Shown here: piece by piece, positions 10,816 through 18,313 of the stretch | How positions within the stretch are numbered: the stretch's first letter is position 1 | How the letters are laid out: each line of letters starts with the position of its first letter | Origin: Mycolicibacter sp. MU0083 | GTDB lineage: Bacteria > Actinomycetota > Actinomycetes > Mycobacteriales > Mycobacteriaceae | Reading direction: 5' to 3' | Length of the DNA stretch: 64,000 bases | Assembly: GCF_963378075.1 (NCBI RefSeq) | Contig: NZ_OY726394.1 | Location: 1,116,001-1,180,000, forward strand | Translations under genes and position numbers: made by a program | Notes under the pieces: generated by a model | The model's database searches: none | The model's input: only the letters and a program-made list of their open reading frames with translations | What the model was told of the DNA's origin: nothing

Positions 10816-11918
10816 GCCCCCTGCCCGGCGGCAGATCGGCCGCACTGCCCACCTTCCCGTGGGACACCCTGGCCGAGGTGACCGCGCTGGCCAGGTCCCA
10901 TCCGGACGGGATCGTCGACCTCTCGGTCGGCACACCGGTGGATCCCGTCGCACCGGTCATCCGCGACGCGCTGGCGGCGGCCTCATCCGCACCGGGCTAT
11001 CCCACCACCGCCGGAACCGCCGCACTGCGCAACGCGGCGGTCGCCGCACTGCAGCGGCGCTACGGGGTCACCGGGCTGCGCGAATCGGCGGTGCTGCCGG
11101 TGATCGGCACCAAAGAGGTCATCGCGTGGCTGCCGACCCTGCTCGGCCTCGGCGAACAGCACACGGTGGTGGTCCCCGAACTGGCCTACCCGACCTACGA
11201 GGTGGGTGCCCGACTGGCCGGGGCCACCTGGATGCGCAGCGATACCCCGCAGTCCCTCGACGGCCCGGCACCGGCCATGGTCTACCTCAACTCACCCAGC
11301 AACCCGACCGGGGCGATCGCGACCGAGGCCGAACTGCGCGCCGTCGTCGACTGGGCCCGCGCACACGACGTGCTGGTGGTCTCCGACGAGTGCTATCTGG
11401 GTCTGGGCTGGGATGCCGAGCCGCGATCGGTGCTGCACCCGGCGGTGTGCGACGGGGATCACCGCGGCCTGCTCGCGGTGCATTCGCTGTCGAAGACCTC
11501 GTCGCTGGCGGGGTATCGGGCCGGCTTCGTCGCCGGTGACCCGGCCGTGGTGGCCGAACTGCTCGCGGTGCGCAAACACGCCGGGATGATGGTGCCGACC
11601 CCGATCCAGGCCGCCATGACCGCGGCCCTCGGTGACGACGCGCACGAACGCGAACAACGAGACCGCTACGCCCGCCGCCGGGCGCTGCTGCTGCCGGCCA
11701 TGCAGGCGGCCGGATTCACCGTCGAGTTGTCCCAGGGTGGGCTCTACCTGTGGGCCACCCGCGGGGAACCCTGCCGCAACAGCCTGGAATGGCTGGCGCA
11801 GCGCGGCATCCTGGTGGCGCCCGGTGAGTTCTACGGGCCGAGCGGCGTGCAGCACGTGCGGGTGGCGCTCACCGCCACCGACGAACGGATCGCCGCGGCC
11901 GTCGCGCGGCTGGATTAG
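10812..11918 (+). CDS. dapC: Succinyldiaminopimelate transaminase-type aminotransferase (Rv1178-like)
   Basis: This is a fold-type I PLP aminotransferase of 368 aa. Visible motifs are the substrate-side segment VDLSVGTPVDPVAP, the NSPSNPTG loop, VVSDECYLGL (PLP-pyridine Asp) and the Schiff-base Lys in SLSKTSSLAGYRAGF. It belongs to the actinobacterial DapC type, which transfers an amino group to N-succinyl-L-2-amino-6-oxopimelate in lysine and peptidoglycan precursor synthesis. H37Rv also has Rv0858c as a DapC, so substrate use by this paralogue is less certain. Finding dapD and dapE within 8 kb supports the role. The start was chosen by overlap with the leader ORF; GTG 10794 is an alternative. 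In H37Rv fdxC (Rv1177) precedes this gene; it is absent here. Its stop overlaps the opposing HNH gene by 4 bp. Confidence 0.85.
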   Translation: MSPLPGGRSAALPTFPWDTLAEVTALARSHPDGIVDLSVGTPVDPVAPVIRDALAAASSAPGYPTTAGTAALRNAAVAALQRRYGVTGLRESAVLPVIGTKEVIAWLPTLLGLGEQHTVVVPELAYPTYEVGARLAGATWMRSDTPQSLDGPAPAMVYLNSPSNPTGAIATEAELRAVVDWARAHDVLVVSDECYLGLGWDAEPRSVLHPAVCDGDHRGLLAVHSLSKTSSLAGYRAGFVAGDPAVVAELLAVRKHAGMMVPTPIQAAMTAALGDDAHEREQRDRYARRRALLLPAMQAAGFTVELSQGGLYLWATRGEPCRNSLEWLAQRGILVAPGEFYGPSGVQHVRVALTATDERIAAAVARLD

Positions 11919-12631
11919 CCCCCGGGAGCGCCGCACTCCCCGGTGAGGATGCGTTCGATCGCGTCGTGCTCGGCCTGGGTGACCCACAGGCCGTAGCCCG
12001 CCTTGACCGCGACGATCCGAGAGACGTACTCGCAACGATAGGACCGGTTGGGCGGCAGCCACGTCGCGGCGTCACCGTCGCCCTTCTGATAGTTGACCGG
12101 GCCGCTGGTGGCCTGCAGATTCAGCGGATCGTTGGCGAAGTTGCGGCGGGTGATCTCATCCCACTGCTGGGCGCCCTTCTGCCAGGCGTCCGACAGCGCC
12201 ACGATGTGGTCGATCTGCACCGCCCGCGAGGTGTCGGTACCCCGCTGGAAGGGGATCGCGGTTCCGGTGTAGGGATCGTTCAAGATGCCGGTGAGCACCA
12301 CGCAGTCGTTCGTGCCCGGCTTCAGTTCGATGTCGACCAGGTCCCGGCGCAGGATGTCGTTGCGGGTGTCGCAGCCGTTGTGCCCGTAGGGCACCGCCAC
12401 GTCGTCGCTCCACGCGTGGCCGAACAGTGCCCGCTGATATCCGGTCTTGGGTGCGCGGCCCTTGATGGGCAGGGATGCGAGCATGTCCAGGGTGGTCGAT
12501 CCGTCGGCGGCACCGACCGGAATCGGCTCGGCCGCTGCGGTGCCTGCAGCGCCGATCAGCAGCGCCATTGCGGCGAACAGACCACCCAGGGCCCGCACCC
12601 GGCCCGGCCACCCGTGCCGTCGATCGGCCAC
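11915..12631 (-). CDS. Secreted HNH endonuclease-family protein (DUF1524 type)
   Basis: Residues 1-34 are a signal peptide (RVRALGGLFAAMALLIGAAG, cleavage after an AxA near TAAAEP). The mature part has four Cys (two disulfides possible) and the HNH/DUF1524 core: QIDHIVALSDAW supplies the first metal/catalytic His, and FANDPLNLQA with NYQKGDG supplies the Asn residues, followed by WLPPN. The start is GTG 12631 with GGAGG five to nine bases upstream. Such proteins are widespread in actinobacteria as secreted nucleases of uncertain role, perhaps nutrient scavenging or DNA uptake (inference). It converges on the aminotransferase with a 4-bp stop overlap. Confidence 0.85.
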   Translation of the reverse strand: MADRRHGWPGRVRALGGLFAAMALLIGAAGTAAAEPIPVGAADGSTTLDMLASLPIKGRAPKTGYQRALFGHAWSDDVAVPYGHNGCDTRNDILRRDLVDIELKPGTNDCVVLTGILNDPYTGTAIPFQRGTDTSRAVQIDHIVALSDAWQKGAQQWDEITRRNFANDPLNLQATSGPVNYQKGDGDAATWLPPNRSYRCEYVSRIVAVKAGYGLWVTQAEHDAIERILTGECGAPGG

Positions 12632-12713
12632 GACACCTCCCTGACTCCGCGATATCGGCCCGGACGCTACCAGTGCGCACCGACGACATCGGCCGCCGAG
12701 CTTGCCGGAGCAA

Positions 12714-12728
12714 TAGGCTGGGCCGGTG
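12714..12728 (+). promoter_or_regulatory. Candidate leaderless promoter of psuG
   Basis: TAGGCT (12714-12719) is followed by six bases and GTG at 12726, with no ribosome site. This is the leaderless pattern. Confidence 0.6.
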
Positions 12729-13625
12729 CGTGTTCATCCAGAGGTGGCCGAGGCGCTGGCCGCCGGGCGTGCCGTGGTGGCGTTGGAGAGCACCATCATC
12801 AGCCACGGGTTGCCCCGCCCGGACAACCTGTCGGTGGCCCGCGAGATCGAGAACGCGGTGCGGGCCGGCGGCGCGGTGCCGGCCACCGTCGCGATCCTCG
12901 GCGGCCGGCCCCACATCGGACTCGACGACGCCGCGCTGCACCGGATCGCCACCGGCACCGCGGTCAAGGTCAGTACCCGCGAGATCGCCATGCTGGCGGC
13001 CGCGGGCGGTGACGGGGCGACCACGGTCGCCGCGACCGCGCACCTGGCGGCCCGCGCCGGTATCGGCGTGTTCGCCACCGGCGGCCTGGGGGGAGTGCAC
13101 CGCGGCGCCCGCGACACCTGGGACGAATCGGCGGACCTGACCGCGTTGTCGCGCACGCCGATCCTGGTGGTCTGCTCAGGGGTGAAGTCAATCCTGGACA
13201 TCGGTGCCACACTCGAGCGACTGGAGACCCTCGGGGTGGGGGTGATCGGCTATCGCACCGACCGGTTCCCGGCCTTCTACCTGGCCGATTCCGGATACCG
13301 GATCGATTGGCGGGTCCAGACTCCCGGCCAGGCGGCCGACGTGCTGCGGGCCCGCGCCCGGGTGGGCACCGACGGTTACGGCCTGGTGCTGGCCAACCCG
13401 GTGCCCGCCGACGCCGAACTCGACCGCACATTGCACGACCGGGTGCTCACCGAAGGCCTGGCCGCGGCCGAACGGGCGCAGGTGCGCGGCAAGGACGTCA
13501 CCCCGTTTCTGCTCGACTGGTTCCACCGCGGCACGCGTGGCGCGTCGGTGGCCACCAATGTCGCCCTGGTGCTGGCCAATGCGCGGCTGGCGGCCGAGAT
13601 CGCGGTGGACTACGCCGCCGACTGA
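12726..13625 (+). CDS. psuG: Pseudouridine-5'-phosphate glycosidase
   Basis: PsuG splits pseudouridine 5'-phosphate into uracil and ribose 5-phosphate during turnover of modified RNA. The 299-aa protein shows the family landmarks: ALEST with Glu21, VKVSTRE with Lys81 (candidate for the lysine that forms the ribose adduct), GGLGGVHRGA (residues 119-128), SGVKSILDI with Lys154 and the C-terminal TPFLL...T-N segment. The usual partner pseudouridine kinase (PsuK, PfkB fold) is not adjacent, so kinase activity must come from elsewhere or the substrate arrives already phosphorylated. It is leaderless by promoter position. The gene is not part of the H37Rv order I remember for this interval. Confidence 0.9.
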   Translation: MRVHPEVAEALAAGRAVVALESTIISHGLPRPDNLSVAREIENAVRAGGAVPATVAILGGRPHIGLDDAALHRIATGTAVKVSTREIAMLAAAGGDGATTVAATAHLAARAGIGVFATGGLGGVHRGARDTWDESADLTALSRTPILVVCSGVKSILDIGATLERLETLGVGVIGYRTDRFPAFYLADSGYRIDWRVQTPGQAADVLRARARVGTDGYGLVLANPVPADAELDRTLHDRVLTEGLAAAERAQVRGKDVTPFLLDWFHRGTRGASVATNVALVLANARLAAEIAVDYAAD

Positions 13626-13638
13626 CCGTGCTGCCCGG

Positions 13639-14343
13639 TCAGCGGCGAGTGATCTTGGCGATGCACACTTCCGGCTCGACGAACGGGGCGAGGTCGGTCT
13701 GGTCCCCGTCGTGGTCGGCGAGTAGCCCCCGCAACAGCCCCCGGTGCATGGCGCAGCTGACTTCGGGATGGGACCGTGCCAAGTCCCTGACCGGGCAGGC
13801 GTTGAGCTGGATCGTGCGCTGCCCGACGGTGTTGCGGGGGTCTGTGACGATCTCCGGGCCGAATCCCATGCGCTCGAAGACCTCGGTGATCCGGTCGGCA
13901 CAGGCATCGACGCCGGACCCGTTCACCGCCCCCTTCCGGCCCGCGGGATCGTCGGCGGCGGCGGAAAGGATCCGCTCGGCCCAGCGCAGACCCGCCCGCT
14001 CGGCGCGCTCCCGGCGTTCGTCGGCGGTGTCGCCGAGCTCCATCGCGAGGATTTCGGCCAGGCTCCGGTAGTCCAGGCGATCACGGACGGCGATGTAGCC
14101 GGTCCGGGGCCGTCCGACTCCGTCCCGCTTGATCCGGGTACGGGCCACGGCCCCGTCCTCGCACAGCGCATCGAGATGAAACCGGACCGTCGTGACATGG
14201 AGTTGCATCCGCTCGGCGATCTCACCGGCATCCACCACCCCGTTGGCCGCACCCACCAACCGCAGCACCCGCTCGCGCTGCTGGTTGCGAGGCAACCGCG
14301 GGCTGCGCCGGGCCGGTCGCCGGGTGTCGGACTTGTCGTGCAT
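13639..14343 (-). CDS. Winged-helix regulator with C-terminal Cys-containing domain (SufR-like)
   Basis: The N-terminal half (residues about 20-95) is an ArsR/DeoR-like winged helix: QQRERVLRLVGAANGVVDAGEIAERMQLHVTTVRFHLDAL and RTRIKRDGVGRPRTGY. The C-terminal half ends with ACP, SCAMH and EVCIAKI, giving C-x13-C-x29-C. SufR iron-sulfur repressors use C-x12-C-x13-C-x14-C; here the spacing is nearly the same but the third Cys is missing. I infer an Fe-S or metal-sensing regulator related to SufR, with an altered ligand set. ATG 14343 has GGAAAG about nine bases upstream. The target is unknown; it diverges from fadD36 across about 135 bp, which could be regulated. Confidence 0.72.
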   Translation of the reverse strand: MHDKSDTRRPARRSPRLPRNQQRERVLRLVGAANGVVDAGEIAERMQLHVTTVRFHLDALCEDGAVARTRIKRDGVGRPRTGYIAVRDRLDYRSLAEILAMELGDTADERRERAERAGLRWAERILSAAADDPAGRKGAVNGSGVDACADRITEVFERMGFGPEIVTDPRNTVGQRTIQLNACPVRDLARSHPEVSCAMHRGLLRGLLADHDGDQTDLAPFVEPEVCIAKITRR

Positions 14344-14479
14344 CGGTGTGTCTTTCCGTGATGAGTTACCTTCAAAGATAAGGGAACCGACCCGTCGATA
14401 CCACGTGCAGTGGTCAGGCGATGATCGAGGGATCGGTCAGGCCGAGGGTCGGCCCCGCGGTAACGGTAACGTCGCTGAC

Positions 14480-15883
14480 GTGCTGCTCACCTCCCTGGCT
14501 TGCGACGACGCCAACATCACCGATATCGCCGATGCGGTGCGTATCGACGACACCACGCTCAGCCGTTCCGAATTGAGCGCCACCTCGGCCGGGGTGCTCG
14601 AAGATCTCGGCGGCGCACGGTGCGTCGCCGTGCTGGCCACACCGACGGCGGCCACCGTGCGGGCGGTGGCGGGCTGCCTGCTCGCCGGAGTGCCACTGGT
14701 GCCGGTACCCGCCGACGTCGGCGTCGCCGAACGCGAGCACATCCTGCGTGACTCCGGCGCGCAGGCCTGGCTGGGGGAGCGACCCGACGATGCGGCCGGT
14801 CTGCCGCACTTCGCGCCGCGCGCGGGCTCGGCACCGCACTGCGTCGACGCGGCCGACGACGACACCGCACTGATCATCTACACCTCGGGCACCACCGGCC
14901 CGCCCAAAGGTGTACAGCTGAGCCGGCGGGCACTGGCCGCGGATCTCGACGCGCTGGCCGAGGCCTGGCAGTGGAGCCCCGATGACGTACTGGTGCACGG
15001 GCTGCCGATGTATCACGTGCACGGCCTGGTGCTGGGCCTGCTCGGGTCGCTGCGCGTCGGCAACCGCTTCGTGCACACCGGCAAGCCGACTCCGGAGAAC
15101 TACGCCGCCGCGGCCGGCACGCTGTACTTCGGTGTTCCCACCGTGTGGTCGCGGGTGGTGGCCGACCGGAGCGCGGCCGCTGCCCTGAGGTCGGCCCGAC
15201 TGCTGGTCTCCGGCAGTGCCGCACTTCCCGTCCCGGTGTTCGAGGGCCTCGTCTCGCTGGCCGGCCACGCGCCCATCGAGCGGTACGGCAGCACCGAGTC
15301 GTTGATCACGTTGAGCACCCGGGTCGACGGCGAGCGTCGGCCCGGCTGGGTGGGACTGCCGTTGCAAGGGGTGCAGACCCGGCTCGTCGCTGAGGACGGC
15401 GGTCCGGTGCCGCACGACGGGGAGACGATCGGGCGACTGTCGGTGCGCACTCCGACGCTGTTCAACGGCTACCTCAACCGGCCCGACGCGACGGCCGAGG
15501 CGCTCGACGCCGACGGCTGGTACCGGACCGGGGACGTCGCGGTGATCGACGCGGACGGGATGCACCGGATCGTCGGCCGCGAGTCGGTCGATCTGATCAA
15601 ATCCGGGGGGTTCCGCATCGGTGCCGGTGAGATCGAGACCGCGCTGCTGGGGCATCCGGGGGTGTCCGAGGTCGCCGTGGTCGGCCTGCCCGACGAAGAC
15701 CTGGGGCAGCGGATCGTCGCCTTCGTGGTGCCGCCGGCCGGCGGCACCGTACCGCCCGATGAACTGATCGACTATGTGGCCCAACAGCTTTCGGTGCACA
15801 AGCGGCCGCGTGAGGTGCGTATCGTGGAGGCTTTGCCGCGCAATGCGATGGGAAAAGTCCTCAAGAAGGCACTCCTGACGTAG
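14480..15883 (+). CDS. fadD36: Fatty acyl-CoA ligase FadD36
   Basis: This is an AMP-forming acyl-CoA/acyl-adenylate synthetase of the ANL superfamily, 467 aa (Rv1193 is about 473). Motifs are the P-loop YTSGTTGPPKG, the YGSTES adenine-binding segment, WYRTGDV with the ribose-binding Asp, the hinge GRESVDLIKSGGFRIGAGEIE and the catalytic Lys in RNAMGKVLKK. It activates fatty acids, or malonate/methylmalonate-type short diacids as in related enzymes (precise substrate unknown). GTG 14480 is the first start that matches FadD36 (VLLTSL...). Its stop codon is the TAG of a -10 TAGGCT that serves the next transcript. Confidence 0.92.
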   Translation: MLLTSLACDDANITDIADAVRIDDTTLSRSELSATSAGVLEDLGGARCVAVLATPTAATVRAVAGCLLAGVPLVPVPADVGVAEREHILRDSGAQAWLGERPDDAAGLPHFAPRAGSAPHCVDAADDDTALIIYTSGTTGPPKGVQLSRRALAADLDALAEAWQWSPDDVLVHGLPMYHVHGLVLGLLGSLRVGNRFVHTGKPTPENYAAAAGTLYFGVPTVWSRVVADRSAAAALRSARLLVSGSAALPVPVFEGLVSLAGHAPIERYGSTESLITLSTRVDGERRPGWVGLPLQGVQTRLVAEDGGPVPHDGETIGRLSVRTPTLFNGYLNRPDATAEALDADGWYRTGDVAVIDADGMHRIVGRESVDLIKSGGFRIGAGEIETALLGHPGVSEVAVVGLPDEDLGQRIVAFVVPPAGGTVPPDELIDYVAQQLSVHKRPREVRIVEALPRNAMGKVLKKALLT

Positions 15884-15886
15884 GCT
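15881..15886 (+). promoter_or_regulatory. -10 element overlapping the fadD36 stop
   Basis: TAGGCT begins with the TAG stop of fadD36 and lies five bases before ATG 15892 of the tiny leader ORF. It probably drives the small lipoprotein gene. Confidence 0.5.
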
Positions 15887-15891
15887 CGCGC

Positions 15892-15927
15892 ATGCATGAG
15901 TCGACGCTGGAAGGGTGGCCGAAGTGA
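15892..15927 (+). CDS. Possible 11-codon leaderless leader ORF (MHESTLEGWPK)
   Basis: ATG 15892 lies five bases after a -10 TAGGCT. The ORF ends in TGA 15925-15927, which overlaps GTG 15924 of the lipoprotein as GTGA. No separate ribosome site is needed if translation re-initiates. The internal ATG 15896 in another frame is a competing possibility. Confidence 0.4.
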   Translation: MHESTLEGWPK

Positions 15928-16220
15928 AACCTAGGATCCGATTCGGCCGCACCGCGGTGGCCGCCCTGCTGTGTGCGCCGATCCTGCTCGGCGGATGCTC
16001 GACGGTGGAGAAACTCACCAACAAGGGCGGCGACACGACGTGCGAGGATTTCAACGCCGACGACGCCGAGAAGCAGCGCTCCGCGGTCGCCAAGATGCTC
16101 GCCGACAAGAAGGGCGAGGAGCCGACGAACCTGGAGTTGTCCGGGACCCAGTTGGCGGTCAGCGCCTACTGCAAGACGATCGGCAAGGACAGCGACAAGA
16201 TCAGCCGGGCGATGCTGTAG
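15924..16220 (+). CDS. Small lipoprotein, 98 aa
   Basis: A basic N-terminus (MKPRIRFGRT) and hydrophobic core run into the lipobox LLGGC (Cys near residue 24), so it is a lipid-anchored envelope protein. The mature part contains TCEDFNADDAEKQRSAV ... AYCKTIG. Two further Cys could form a disulfide, in an arrangement loosely like HdeA-type acid-stress chaperones (weak similarity, not certain). GTG 15924 is chosen over GTG 15915 because of the GTGA overlap with the leader ORF and an AAGGG site upstream. It occupies the place where H37Rv has Rv1194c to Rv1200 (including PE13-PPE18-esxKL). Confidence 0.78.
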   Translation: MKPRIRFGRTAVAALLCAPILLGGCSTVEKLTNKGGDTTCEDFNADDAEKQRSAVAKMLADKKGEEPTNLELSGTQLAVSAYCKTIGKDSDKISRAML

Positions 16221-16223
16221 CGC

Positions 16224-17168
16224 CTAATTGGCGTGCAGTGCCTCGTTGAGCGCGATTCCCCGGCCATCGCGGGCGACCACCTCGACCGTCCCGCTCTGTG
16301 AGTTGCGGCGGAACAACAGGCTGTTCGCACCGGCCAGTTCGCGGGCCTTCACCGCGGCACCGTCGGGCAGCGTGACCTTGGTCCCCGCGGTGACGTAGAG
16401 GCCCGCTTCGACCACGCAGTCATCACCCAGCGGGATGCCCAGGCCGGCGTTGGCCCCCAGCAGGCAGCGTTGGCCGATCGAGATGACTTCGGTGCCGCCG
16501 CCGGACAGGGTGCCCATGATCGATGCACCGCCCCCGATGTCGGAGCCGTCGCCCACCACGACGCCCGCCGAGATGCGGCCCTCGACCATCGAGGCACCCA
16601 GGGTGCCCGCGTTGAAGTTGACGAACCCCTCGTGCATCACCGTGGTTCCCGAGGCCAGGTGCGCACCCAGCCGCACCCGGTCGGCGTCGGCGATACGCAC
16701 CCCGGACGGCAGCACGTAGTCGACCATCCGGGGGAACTTGTCCACGCCGTAGACGGTCACCGGGCCGCGCCGGCGCAGCCGGGCCCGCGTCGACTCGAAG
16801 CCGTCGACGGCACACGGCCCGTAGTTGGTCCACACCACATTGGTCAGCACCCCGAACAGTCCACCGGCGTTGAGCCCGTGCGGCACGACCAGCCGGTGCG
16901 ACAGCAGGTGCAGTCGCAGGTAGGCGTCGTAGGCATCGACGGCGGCGTCGTCGAGCGAACCGATCACGGTGCGCACCGCCACCGTCTCGGTGCCGCGGTC
17001 CTCGTCGCGCCCGAGCAACCCGGCCAACTCCGCGGGTACCTCGTCGGCGGCCAGTCGGGTGGTTCCGGCCTCACCCGAGCCGCCCAACTCCGGTGCGGGA
17101 AACCAGGTGTCGAGTACCGATCCGTCTGCGGCCAGCGTCGCTACCCCGACGCCCCAAGCTCCAGTCAC
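16224..17168 (-). CDS. dapD: 2,3,4,5-tetrahydropyridine-2,6-dicarboxylate N-succinyltransferase DapD
   Basis: DapD transfers succinyl from succinyl-CoA to tetrahydrodipicolinate in the meso-diaminopimelate/lysine pathway. It is 314 aa and matches the actinobacterial DapD (Rv1201c, about 317 aa). An N-terminal domain is followed by a left-handed beta-helix of hexapeptide repeats (about residues 165-275, for example [27 protein letters not shown] and [28 protein letters not shown]). The catalytic-region segment [22 protein letters not shown] is intact. GTG 17168 lies seven bases from a -10 on its strand, so the mRNA is probably leaderless. It diverges from dapE across only 35 bp. Confidence 0.97.
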   Translation of the reverse strand: MTGAWGVGVATLAADGSVLDTWFPAPELGGSGEAGTTRLAADEVPAELAGLLGRDEDRGTETVAVRTVIGSLDDAAVDAYDAYLRLHLLSHRLVVPHGLNAGGLFGVLTNVVWTNYGPCAVDGFESTRARLRRRGPVTVYGVDKFPRMVDYVLPSGVRIADADRVRLGAHLASGTTVMHEGFVNFNAGTLGASMVEGRISAGVVVGDGSDIGGGASIMGTLSGGGTEVISIGQRCLLGANAGLGIPLGDDCVVEAGLYVTAGTKVTLPDGAAVKARELAGANSLLFRRNSQSGTVEVVARDGRGIALNEALHAN

Positions 17169-17203
17169 GCCGGTCAGGCTACCCGGACCGTTAGGCTGGG
17201 GCG
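17169..17203. promoter_or_regulatory. 35-bp divergent leaderless promoter pair dapD/dapE
   Basis: Rightward: TAGGCT (17192-17197), six bases, GTG 17204. Leftward: TAGCCT (17181-17176), seven bases, GTG 17168. The two -10 elements are ten bases apart, so the polymerases must compete for the same DNA. Confidence 0.65.
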
Positions 17204-18292
17204 GTGCTGGACCTGCGTGCCGACCCGATCACCCTGACCGCGGCCCTGGTGGACATCCCCAGCGAATCGCGGCACGAAGCGCGGATCGCCGACGAGGTGG
17301 AAGCCGCGCTGCGGGCGCAGCTCCCCCCATCGTCGGGCTTCGAGATCATCCGCGACGGCGACGCGGTCCTGGCCCGCACCCGGCTGGGACGGCCCACCCG
17401 GGTGCTGCTGGCCGGTCACCTGGACACCGTCCCGGTGGCGGGCAACCTGCCCAGTCGCCGCACCACCGACGCCGAAGGCGACGTGTTGCACGGTTGCGGC
17501 ACCGTCGACATGAAATCCGGGGTCGCGGTCTTCTTGCACCTCGCGGCCACCGTCGTCGCGCCAGCGCACGATCTGACCTGCGTGTTCTACGACTGCGAGG
17601 AGATCGAAGCGGCCGCCAACGGGTTGGGCCGCATCGAACGCAACCTGCCGGACTGGCTGACGGCCGACCTCGCCATCCTGGGCGAACCCTCCGGCGGCTA
17701 CATCGAAGCGGGCTGCCAGGGCACCCTGCGCGTGGTGATCTCCGCCGCCGGCACCCGGGCGCACTCGGCGCGGTCCTGGCTCGGCGACAACGCCATCCAC
17801 AAACTCGGCGCCGTCCTGCAGCGACTGGCCGCCTATCGGCCGCGCAGTGTCGACATCGACGGCTGTGTGTACCGCGAGGGGCTGTCGGCGGTACGCATCG
17901 ACGGCGGGGTGGCCGGCAACGTCATCCCGGATGCCGCCACGGTCACGGTGAACTTCCGGTTCGCCCCCGACCGCACACCGGAGCAGGCCCTGGCCCATGT
18001 GCGCGAGGTCTTCGACGGCCTCGACGTCGACATCGAGCAGACCGACTCCGCGGCGGGCGCGCTGCCGGGACTGACCGCCCCCGCGGCCGCCGAACTGGTC
18101 ACCGCCGCGGGGGGCCGGGTACGGGCCAAATACGGCTGGACGGACGTGTCGAGGTTCGCCGCCCGCGGCATCCCCGCGGTGAACTACGGGCCGGGGGATC
18201 CCAACCTGGCCCACAAGGTCGACGAGCGGGTGCCGGTGGACCAGATCACCGCGGTCGCCGACCTGCTGCGCGGATTCCTCAGCGCCCGGTAG
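17204..18292 (+). CDS. dapE: Succinyl-diaminopimelate desuccinylase DapE
   Basis: This M20-family metallohydrolase releases succinate from N-succinyl-LL-diaminopimelate, downstream of DapD and DapC. The 362-aa sequence has the di-zinc motifs in order: [13 protein letters not shown] (His and catalytic Asp), [10 protein letters not shown] (bridging Asp), DCEEIEA (catalytic Glu and ligand), LGEPSGG, the dimerisation-domain segment AHSARSWLG and the final ligand His in GDPNLAHK. It matches Rv1202 (about 354 aa). GTG 17204 has no ribosome site and is leaderless by position. The function is essential for peptidoglycan cross-links in mycobacteria. Confidence 0.96.
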   Translation: MLDLRADPITLTAALVDIPSESRHEARIADEVEAALRAQLPPSSGFEIIRDGDAVLARTRLGRPTRVLLAGHLDTVPVAGNLPSRRTTDAEGDVLHGCGTVDMKSGVAVFLHLAATVVAPAHDLTCVFYDCEEIEAAANGLGRIERNLPDWLTADLAILGEPSGGYIEAGCQGTLRVVISAAGTRAHSARSWLGDNAIHKLGAVLQRLAAYRPRSVDIDGCVYREGLSAVRIDGGVAGNVIPDAATVTVNFRFAPDRTPEQALAHVREVFDGLDVDIEQTDSAAGALPGLTAPAAAELVTAAGGRVRAKYGWTDVSRFAARGIPAVNYGPGDPNLAHKVDERVPVDQITAVADLLRGFLSAR

Positions 18293-18313
18293 CGCCCGGC
18301 GGTCCGGCGGTGC

